A model generated the notes under the pieces. The model ran no database searches, was not told the origin of the DNA, and saw only the letters and a list, made by a program, of their open reading frames with translations. Below are positions 1-5,040 of a DNA stretch of 6,695 nucleotides, piece by piece. The first letter of the stretch is position 1. Each line of letters begins with the position of its first letter. Both the position numbers and the translations under genes were made by a program. Origin of the DNA: JBJXHG01 sp046160865 (lineage in GTDB: Bacteria; Planctomycetota; UBA1135; GCA-002686595); the NCBI GenBank assembly GCA_046160865.1, contig JBJXHG010000053.1, positions 1 to 6,695 of the forward strand, read 5' to 3'.

Positions 1-149
1 AGATCGTCGTCGCTGGCAAGGCGCGAGGGTGCAGGCAACCTGTCAGGTTTCCGAACCCGAGCAACGCCGCCAGCGCAGAGGAGATCGAGCTTGGTGAGAG
101 CGAACTTCTGACTCAGGACACTAGCGAGGCCGATCCGCGTGCCGCGGCA
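1..149. other. Left-edge stretch without a supportable gene
   Basis: I see no convincing gene here. One plus-strand frame (starting at base 3) is open from the window edge to 539, but from 150 onward it is simply the antisense of the TM2 gene, and it has no start in view. The other plus frames stop at 92-94 and 109-111. The segment is visibly less GC-rich than the genes. It contains a near-palindrome AACCTG-T-CAGGTT (37-49) and an overlapping hairpin GGTT-TCCG-AACC (46-57) that share GGTT. It may be 3' untranslated sequence of the leftward TM2 transcript, or the tail of a gene or RNA extending beyond the window. Confidence 0.4.
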
Positions 150-506
150 TCAGACGAGCCGTTTTCCGGTGGCGTCGGTCTCGATCGTGAGCAAGTCGAT
201 CATCGCCCAGATCCAGCTCGCGGCGACGCCGACGACGATCCAGCCGAGCAGCACGGTGAGCGCGAACTGTCCGGCGCCGCGTGCATAGCGGCCGGCGTAG
301 AAGTTGTGCACGCCGAGCACTCCGAGCACCACGCCAAGGATGACGTACGTGTTGCGCGTCTTCTCGAGGCGCACGAGGATCACCGGCGGCGGCTTCGTCG
401 ACGCGAAGGGTTGGAAAGTCGTGGGAATCGGGCCTCCACAGCGGGGGCACGCCGTCGCACGATCCGACACGTCGTTCGCACAGTCCGAGCACGAGATCAG
501 CGCCAT
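150..506 (-). CDS. Zinc-ribbon plus TM2-domain membrane protein
   Basis: A small inner-membrane protein of 118 residues. Residues 5-25 form a zinc-ribbon-like knuckle with two CxxC pairs (C6/C9 and C20/C23, the second as CPRCGG). A proline/threonine-rich linker follows, then a TM2 domain: a hydrophobic helix from about residue 54, the diagnostic turn GVHNFYAGRY (65-74) followed by GAGQ (77-80), a second hydrophobic helix (about 81-99), and WAMIDLLTI (100-108). TM2 proteins carry two membrane helices joined by a short loop; their role is mostly unknown, and the zinc ribbon is a common N-terminal partner. I chose the start at 506 because AGAGGAGAG lies 4 bases upstream and because the protein then begins MALISCSDC, directly at the knuckle. 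An in-frame start at 542 would add 12 residues without any family signature. It lies downstream of the glycosyltransferase on the same strand, so co-transcription is possible. Family assignment is firm; cellular role is not known. Confidence 0.93.
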   Translation of the reverse strand: MALISCSDCANDVSDRATACPRCGGPIPTTFQPFASTKPPPVILVRLEKTRNTYVILGVVLGVLGVHNFYAGRYARGAGQFALTVLLGWIVVGVAASWIWAMIDLLTIETDATGKRLV

Positions 507-510
507 TCGT

Positions 511-519
511 CTCTCCTCT
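511..519 (-). promoter_or_regulatory. Ribosome binding site of the TM2 gene
   Basis: Read on the minus strand this is AGAGGAGAG, with the AGGAG core six bases before the ATG at 506. It decides the start of the TM2 gene in favour of 506 over the upstream in-frame start at 542. Confidence 0.8.
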
Positions 520-552
520 GCGGCGCGCGCGCCGCGTGACACTCTCCAGTGT
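520..552 (-). other. Two GC-rich inverted repeats in the glycosyltransferase-TM2 spacer
   Basis: The spacer holds a perfect 16-base palindrome (520-535, GCGGCGCG/CGCGCCGC) that abuts the TM2 Shine-Dalgarno sequence. Just upstream in the transcript is a short hairpin with 5-bp arms ACACT/AGTGT (539-543 and 548-552) and a 4-base loop. Together they lie after the glycosyltransferase stop and before the TM2 ribosome binding site. They could weaken read-through or protect the upstream message end, but no U-run follows, so a classical intrinsic terminator is not supported. Palindromes made only of G and C arise easily by chance at this base composition. Confidence 0.35.
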
Positions 553-579
553 GCCGCGCGCAGCGACGGCGCGCGATCG

Positions 580-1734
580 TCAACGCACGCGGCGCTCGCG
601 CAGACGCTGCAACGGAAAGAGCGTTCCGCGCCAGATCACGCCGCCGCGGCGCAGCGTCTTCCACGTCGAGTTGGCGACGGCCCACGCGAGGACCGGCGCG
701 CTGATCGGGGAAGCGACGGCGGGGGACATGGGTGTGCCCGTGCGACGTGCGAGCATCGCAGCCGGGATGGCCATCGCGAAGAGACCGATGAACGCCGCCC
801 AGCCGGAGAGCCCGCTCGCCCACACGGGTCCCGTCAGTGCGCCGCCGAACAGCGCGAGCGTGCCGATCACCACAGCGGACGCGATCGCGACGCTGTAGCG
901 CAAGTTCGCGAACGTGTTCTTCTCGATCGCGCGCACGATGCCGGTGACGTCGTGCGCCCACTCGACGACGACGTCGCGCTCGGCGACGTACGCGCGCGTG
1001 CGGAAGCCGCCGCGCCGCAAGAGCGTGCCGAGGCGCAGATCGTCGACGACTTCCATCGCGAGGCGCGTGTGCCCGCCGATCGCGTGCCAGGTGTCCCGCT
1101 GGATCAAGTTGAACGCCCCGACGCCGATCGCGCCGAGCTTGCCGTCGCGATTCGCGCTCGCCATCAACGGCAGCAAGTTGAGCTTGAAGCCGCACATGAC
1201 CGCTTCGCCGAGCCACGTGACGTCGCGAATGCCCGGCGCAAGCGTCACGTGCTGCGCATGCTCGCGCTCGGCCGCCGCCAGAGCGCGCGCGAGCACGTCC
1301 TCCTCCATCCACGTGTCCGCATCGGTGAACAGGACCCACGGATGGCGCGCGAGCTCGGCGCCACGCTGACACGCGTGCGGCTTGCCGAGCCAGTCCCCGG
1401 GAAGCGTCGCCACGCGCACGCAGCGCACACGCGGATCTTCGCGCGCGAGGCGCTCCCCGATCACGCCCGTGTCGTCGGTCGAGCGATCGTCGACGACGAT
1501 CACCTCGACGTCGACGTCCTGCTGCGCGAGCAGTCGGCGCACGGTGCCTTCCAATCGCGCGGCTTCGTCGCGCGCGGCGATCACGACGGAGACGGGCCGA
1601 GCGGCCGTGAGCTCGGCCTCGGTGGGTGAGAGCGGCGGCAACTCCGGCACAGCCAGCACGTCGCGGACGCCGCGCAGCGCGTACAGCCACCAGAATCCGG
1701 CCAGGCCCCAAGCGGTCGCGTGCGCGAGCGTCAT
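580..1734 (-). CDS. Membrane-associated family 2 glycosyltransferase
   Basis: Transfers a sugar from a nucleotide-sugar donor to a lipid or polysaccharide acceptor at the cytoplasmic membrane; the acceptor cannot be read from the sequence. Counting from the TTG at 1737 (385 residues), the GT-A fold begins at PVSVVIAARDEA (48-59). VVDDRSTDDT (81-90) is the nucleotide-binding signature, GDWLGKPHA (114-122) is typical of the hopanoid/carotenoid-type branch, and FTDADT (137-142) holds the metal-binding DxD. EVVDDLRLG (229-237) occupies the place of the catalytic ED motif. Hydrophobic stretches at about 283-302, 311-330 and 340-357 should anchor the C-terminus. The ending GGVIWRGTLFPLQ (365-377) resembles the conserved tail of CrtQ/HpnB-like enzymes. 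A hydrophobic N-terminus (about 9-21) may be a further anchor. Start is ATG at 1734 or TTG at 1737; neither has a good Shine-Dalgarno sequence. No carotenoid or hopanoid genes are in view, so I give no gene symbol. Family firm, substrate unknown. Confidence 0.93.
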   Translation of the reverse strand: MTLAHATAWGLAGFWWLYALRGVRDVLAVPELPPLSPTEAELTAARPVSVVIAARDEAARLEGTVRRLLAQQDVDVEVIVVDDRSTDDTGVIGERLAREDPRVRCVRVATLPGDWLGKPHACQRGAELARHPWVLFTDADTWMEEDVLARALAAAEREHAQHVTLAPGIRDVTWLGEAVMCGFKLNLLPLMASANRDGKLGAIGVGAFNLIQRDTWHAIGGHTRLAMEVVDDLRLGTLLRRGGFRTRAYVAERDVVVEWAHDVTGIVRAIEKNTFANLRYSVAIASAVVIGTLALFGGALTGPVWASGLSGWAAFIGLFAMAIPAAMLARRTGTPMSPAVASPISAPVLAWAVANSTWKTLRRGGVIWRGTLFPLQRLRERRVR

Positions 1735-1837
1735 CAAGGGCTCGGATCGTAGTTCGCCGCGGGTGTTGGGACGAGCCGGCGCCGCGGACCGCAGCGATGA
1801 GGCGCGCGCAACGAAGTCTCGCGCCGCGCGTTCGGCC

Positions 1838-1873
1838 CGCTGCGTGCGCCTCGAGCGCGAAGTTCACGCAGCG
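1838..1873. promoter_or_regulatory. Perfect 9-bp inverted repeat, possible operator or hairpin
   Basis: The arms CGCTGCGTG (1838-1846) and CACGCAGCG (1865-1873) are perfectly complementary and separated by 18 bases. The arms are of mixed base composition, which makes chance less likely than for a pure GC palindrome. The position between divergent genes suits a dimeric regulator site, but a structured leader of the glycosyltransferase transcript would look the same. The right arm abuts the weak -35-like TTGTGA of the rightward gene. Confidence 0.35.
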
Positions 1874-1900
1874 TTGTGACGTGGGGCGCGAGCGCTGCTA

Positions 1901-1923
1901 GATCGTATCGAGAGAGAACGATC
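1901..1923. promoter_or_regulatory. Inverted repeat GATCGT-N11-ACGATC
   Basis: Six-base arms GATCGT (1901-1906) and ACGATC (1918-1923) are perfectly complementary, spaced by 11 bases that include GAGAGAGA. Centre-to-centre spacing of 17 bases, less than two helical turns. It lies about 75-100 bases upstream of the repeat-protein start, just downstream of the weak promoter candidate. It could be an operator or a 5' leader hairpin. Weak evidence on its own. Confidence 0.28.
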
Positions 1924-1986
1924 CCCAAGCTCGTCGTTGCTGCGCGAGTCGCGCCCCTCCGGCGTTTCTCGACGCGGCGGCACAAC

Positions 1987-1993
1987 GGAGAGG
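1987..1993 (+). promoter_or_regulatory. Ribosome binding site of the repeat-protein gene
   Basis: GGAGAGG precedes the ATG at 1998, with seven bases between the GGAG core and the start codon. With the signal peptide that begins at this ATG it fixes the start. Confidence 0.75.
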
Positions 1994-1997
1994 TGCC

Positions 1998-4745
1998 ATG
2001 TCGAAGCTGGAAACGGGATGCTTGAGTTTGGTGCTCGCGCTGTTCGCCGATGGCGCCAGCGCGCAATGCGCGGAGTGGTCGAGCGGTTTCGGTCAGCCAG
2101 GGTTGGACGGCGAGGTCTTCTTGCTCCAAGCCGCGGACGACGGCAGCGGGCCTGCGCTGTTCGCCGCGGGCAAGTTCAGCTTGGATGGAGTCGCCGCGGC
2201 CGTGCACGTCGCGCGCTGGGACGGCGCGCGCTGGTCCGCATTCGCCGTCGATCCGGGGAGTCGCGTGCAGGCGCTCACGACGTTCGACGACGGCTCCGGA
2301 CCGGCGCTGTATGCGAGCGACGACGTCGGCCACGTGCTGCGCTGGAACGGCGCGAGCTGGTCCGCGCTCGGCGCGAAGTTCAATCGGCCCGTGCTCGCGA
2401 TGACGGTATTCGACGACGGCAGCGGCAGCGCGCTCTACGCCGCCGGATCCTTCATGTCCGCCGGCGGACAGACGATCCGGCGTATCGCGCGCTGGGACGG
2501 CGTCGGCTGGAAGCCGCTCGGCGCCGGGATCGCCGGCACGCAGTCTTCGATCTTGGTGCGCACGCTCGCGGTGTACGACGACGGATCCGGACTGGCGTTG
2601 TACGTCGGAGGGAAGTTCTCGCAGGCAGGCGAAGTCCTCGCGAACAACGTCGCGAAGTGGGATGGCGCGTCGTGGCACGCGCTCGGCGCGGGCGTCACCG
2701 GCACGAACGCGAGCGTTGCGCAACTGAGCGCGCCCGCCGCGCTCACCGGCAGTCCGTCCGAGCTCTACGCCGTCGGCCAATTCACGAGCGCCGGTGGCGT
2801 GGCGGTGAACGGCATCGCGCGCTGGGACGGTCATGCGTGGGCCGCGCTCGGATCGGGTCCGGAGGGCATGCCGCTCACGATGACGTGGTTCGACGACGGA
2901 CACGGCGAAGCGTTGTACGCATCGGGGTACTTCAGCGGAGCGGTTGGCGCAGCGGTGAACACCGTCGCGAAGTGGGATGGCTCCGGCTGGACGAACGTCC
3001 GGAGCGAGATTGCTTGGGGCATGGTCTGGTCGATCGCGAGCTTCGATGACGGACACGGCGCGCGGCTCTTCGCCGGCGGGCTCCTGAGGGAGCTCGGCGG
3101 CGCGCGCGTCGCGGGCGTCGCGGTCTGGAATGGCGCGCAGTGGTCCGCCACCGTGCCGACGAGCGGGCTCGACTCCTACGTCTACGCGCTCGCGACCTTC
3201 GACGACGGCGAAGGCCCCGAGCTCTTCGCGTCCGGACAATTCGCGATGGCCGGCGGAGTCCACGTCGACGGTGTCGCGAAGTGGAACGGCAAGCGCTGGG
3301 CGCGCGTGGGAGACTTCGAGAACACGGCCTTGACCTCGTTCGCGGTCTTCGACGACGGCACGGGACCCGCGCTATACGCCAGTGGATCGCGGCACGACCC
3401 GAGCCAACCCTACATCTCGTGGCCCTACGTCGCGTATTGGGAAGACTCGATCTGGTGGGAGATCAGCGCGAATCTCGGCGGCGGCGGCGCCGCGTCATTG
3501 GCAGTCTTCGACGACGGCGCGGGGCCCGCGCTGTACGCGGCAGGATGGCACTGCCTCGCCGGATCCACGCAGCCGGTTGCCGTCGCGCGTTGGACCGGCT
3601 CGACGTGGAGCCCGGTCGGCGATCTCGTCGACGGTGCGAGCTCGCTCGCAGTCTTCGACGACGGCACGGGACCCGCGCTGTACGCGGGCGGGTACTCGAT
3701 GTCCATCGGCGGCGCGGGCGTGTCCTACATCGCGCGCTGGGACGGCACGCGCTGGTCGGACGTCGGGGGCGGCGTGGACGGCGGCGTCGCGGCGCTCGCG
3801 GTGTTCGAAGATGCGCAAGGCCCCGCGCTCATCGCCGCCGGGATCTTCTTGCACGCGGGTGGCGAGCGCGCGCGCTCGATCGCGCGTTGGGACGGCACGC
3901 GCTGGTCGGCGCTCGGAAGCGGAGTCGCACCGGCCGTGAGCAACCTGTGCGTATTCGACGACGGGTCGGGACACGGCGACGCCCTCTACGCCGGCGGCTG
4001 GTTCGATCACGCGGGCGGTGTCGCCGCGCACGGCATCGCGCGGTGGAACGGAGCCGAATGGTCGGCGCTGGGCTTCGGCATCGCCCCGTCGCCCGAAGGA
4101 CTCCGCGCGCAGGTCAACGCGATGGCCGTGTTCGACGACGGTGCGGGCTCGGGCGCGGCGCTCTTCGTCGGGAGCGCGTTCTATCAGACCCTCGGAGAGC
4201 CGGAAGAGATCGGAGCCGACATGTCGCTGCACGCCGGCTCGCGCTACCTCGCGCGTTGGAGCGGCTGCGGCGACACGGGAGCGCTCGTCTGCTTCGGCGA
4301 TGGCGCGAGCGGTGCGTGTCCGTGCGGCAACGCGAGCGGGACCGACGCACGCGCGGGCTGCACGAGCTCGCTCCGCGTGGGTGCCACGCTGCGCGCGTCG
4401 GGCGCGGCGAGCGTCGCGCACGACGAGCTCGTGCTGCGCGGCGCGGATATGCCGCCGAGCTCGATCGCGCTGTATTTCCAGGGCACGGCGTCGGGCGTCA
4501 CCGGCACCGCGCTCGGGGACGGCCTGATGTGCGTCAGCGGCTCGCTCGTGCGTCTCGGCGTACAGGCGTGCGCTGGCGGCGTGTCACGATTCCCGGAAGC
4601 TGGCGGCGTGCGCGTGTCGGTCGCCGGCGCGATCACGGCGCCGGGCACGCGCTTCTATCAAGCGTGCTACCGCGACGCGGCCGAGTTCTGCACGCCTGCG
4701 CGCGTCAACCTCTCGAACGCGCTGCGCATCCGTTGGGATCCTTGA
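1998..4745 (+). CDS. Secreted 14-repeat (Rax2/kelch-like) protein with cysteine-containing C-terminal module
   Basis: An exported 915-residue protein of unknown function. A signal peptide comes first (hydrophobic residues 8-17, cleavage likely after ASA at 20-22, mature start QCAEW). From about residue 42 to 757 run 14 tandem repeats of roughly 42-59 residues built on LAVFDDGSGPALYAGG, a glycine-rich turn such as AGG, and IARWDGxxWSALGxG. The DDG (or degenerate) anchors fall near residues 47, 97, 139, 194, 255, 299, 350, 402, 452, 505, 554, 604, 654 and 713. The WDGxxWSxLG element recalls Rax2-type and kelch-type repeats, so beta-propeller blades are the likely fold. From C765 to the end is a module with FGDG, CPCGN, LYFQG, GDGLMC, FYQACYRD and LSNALRIRW, carrying cysteines 765, 774, 776, 788, 845, 858, 890 and 898 that may pair as disulfides. 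I associate this module with large secreted planctomycete proteins. It is likely extracellular or outer-surface, possibly adhesive or carbohydrate-binding, but that is inference. The gene stands alone on its strand and is followed by a hairpin. Confidence 0.92.
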   Translation: MSKLETGCLSLVLALFADGASAQCAEWSSGFGQPGLDGEVFLLQAADDGSGPALFAAGKFSLDGVAAAVHVARWDGARWSAFAVDPGSRVQALTTFDDGSGPALYASDDVGHVLRWNGASWSALGAKFNRPVLAMTVFDDGSGSALYAAGSFMSAGGQTIRRIARWDGVGWKPLGAGIAGTQSSILVRTLAVYDDGSGLALYVGGKFSQAGEVLANNVAKWDGASWHALGAGVTGTNASVAQLSAPAALTGSPSELYAVGQFTSAGGVAVNGIARWDGHAWAALGSGPEGMPLTMTWFDDGHGEALYASGYFSGAVGAAVNTVAKWDGSGWTNVRSEIAWGMVWSIASFDDGHGARLFAGGLLRELGGARVAGVAVWNGAQWSATVPTSGLDSYVYALATFDDGEGPELFASGQFAMAGGVHVDGVAKWNGKRWARVGDFENTALTSFAVFDDGTGPALYASGSRHDPSQPYISWPYVAYWEDSIWWEISANLGGGGAASLAVFDDGAGPALYAAGWHCLAGSTQPVAVARWTGSTWSPVGDLVDGASSLAVFDDGTGPALYAGGYSMSIGGAGVSYIARWDGTRWSDVGGGVDGGVAALAVFEDAQGPALIAAGIFLHAGGERARSIARWDGTRWSALGSGVAPAVSNLCVFDDGSGHGDALYAGGWFDHAGGVAAHGIARWNGAEWSALGFGIAPSPEGLRAQVNAMAVFDDGAGSGAALFVGSAFYQTLGEPEEIGADMSLHAGSRYLARWSGCGDTGALVCFGDGASGACPCGNASGTDARAGCTSSLRVGATLRASGAASVAHDELVLRGADMPPSSIALYFQGTASGVTGTALGDGLMCVSGSLVRLGVQACAGGVSRFPEAGGVRVSVAGAITAPGTRFYQACYRDAAEFCTPARVNLSNALRIRWDP
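2121..4268 (+). repeat. Coding tandem repeat array, 14 units of about 150 bases
   Basis: The array lies inside the secreted-protein gene. Units share FDDGxGPALYAxG and ARWDGxxWSxLG and are mostly 147-159 bases long; the second is short (about 42 residues). Units 13 and 14 carry two or three extra residues in the DDGxGxGxAL turn. Divergence is substantial between most units, but short DNA stretches are almost identical between some: 3345-3373 equals 3651-3679 over 29 bases, and 3729-3759 matches 3879-3909 at 30 of 31 bases. That points to an old array with later local duplication or conversion. Confidence 0.85.
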
Positions 4746-4775
4746 TCGCGCCTCGACCGAGCGAAAGTCGGGCGT

Positions 4776-4818
4776 GAATGCCTCCGGCGGCGCGCGCGTC
4801 GCGCCGCCGGAGGCATTC
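4776..4818 (+). terminator. Perfect 19-bp stem-loop after the repeat-protein gene
   Basis: Arms 4776-4794 (beginning GAATGCCTCCGG) and 4800-4818 (ending CCGGAGGCATTC) are perfectly complementary over 19 bp with a 5-base loop. It begins 31 bases after the TGA at 4743-4745, the expected place for a terminator of the rightward gene. No T-run follows on the plus strand, so this is either a hairpin-only terminator / 3'-end stabiliser or a copy of a dispersed palindromic repeat. The GCCTCCGGCGG-type arm is a common intergenic motif in GC-rich genomes. Confidence 0.6.
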
Positions 4819-4822
4819 CGTC

Positions 4823-4846
4823 GGTGGGTCTCGCTGCGCTCCACTC
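4823..4846. repeat. Possible dispersed intergenic repeat motif
   Basis: Directly after the hairpin comes GGTGGGTCTCGCTGCGCTCC and a few more bases. Read from the other strand it is GGAGCGCAGCGAGACCCACC, which resembles a motif I recall as frequent in intergenic regions of GC-rich bacteria. In this window it occurs once, so its repeat nature is from memory and unproven. It may belong to one element together with the 4776-4818 stem-loop. Confidence 0.3.
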
Positions 4847-4893
4847 TTCGTCTCGCGCAATGCCGCGGAATGCGCGCGCAGGACGAAACGCCA

Positions 4894-4909
4894 GGCTCGC
4901 CGGCGAGCC
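4894..4909. other. 16-base perfect palindrome
   Basis: GGCTCGCC/GGCGAGCC is a perfect, uninterrupted palindrome about 130 bases upstream of the thioredoxin-like gene. As RNA it would fold with a small CCGG loop and a 6-bp stem. It could be an operator or part of the intergenic repeat cluster; nothing else in the 295-base gap (4746-5040) looks like a promoter. Confidence 0.3.
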
Positions 4910-5040
4910 GGAAGAGCAGCGGACCGTCGAGCGGGGCGGCGCGTGCGGCGTCGGCCGCGTGCGCGAGGTGCGCTCTCGCCAACCGCCGCGCACGAGCGCA
5001 AGCTCTGGCGCCCGCACCAAAGCACCTGCGAACGATTCCG

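Larger units (their letters stand above)
1735..1997. promoter_or_regulatory. Divergent intergenic region with presumed promoters
   Basis: This 263-base gap separates the leftward glycosyltransferase gene from the rightward repeat-protein gene, so it should contain both promoters. It holds two inverted repeats, listed separately. A weak sigma70-like pair for the rightward gene can be drawn (TTGTGA at 1874-1879 and TAGATC at 1899-1904, 19-base spacer), but both boxes match poorly and the spacing is long. Open frames crossing the gap are GC-driven shadows with no codon or motif support. Confidence 0.45.

Noticed and set aside
30..78. Resemblance to the SRP RNA core (AACCTGTCAGG...GAGCAAC)
   Set aside because: The flanking words resemble domain IV of bacterial SRP RNA, but the GGAA tetraloop and its closing pairs are replaced by GGTT-TCCG-AACC, and the outer helix cannot be drawn well. 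I do not call an RNA gene.
3..539. Plus-strand frame open from the left edge to 539
   Set aside because: Most of it is the exact antisense of the well-supported TM2 gene, it has no start in view, and its Arg/His/Ala-rich translation is typical of a shadow in GC-rich DNA. Only 3-149 could belong to a real gene end, and nothing recognisable is there.
497..1867. Long open frames on both strands over the glycosyltransferase
   Set aside because: They overlap a gene with intact GT2 motifs in order, and their translations are low-complexity Arg/Ala-rich shadows.
1734..3263. Long minus-strand open frame of about 500 codons opposite the repeat gene
   Set aside because: It is antisense to the signal peptide and the first repeats of the secreted protein. 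Its translation is Arg/Ala/Glu-rich with a periodicity that simply mirrors the repeats on the other strand.
2121..4268. CRISPR array or DNA satellite
   Set aside because: The periodicity of about 150 bases is in phase with the reading frame and conserved at protein level, without short identical repeats and unique spacers.
3140..4777. Plus-strand frame of 545 codons overlapping the second half of the repeat gene
   Set aside because: Arg-rich translation in a shifted frame of the repeats, with no signal peptide, motif or ribosome binding site; a composition artefact.
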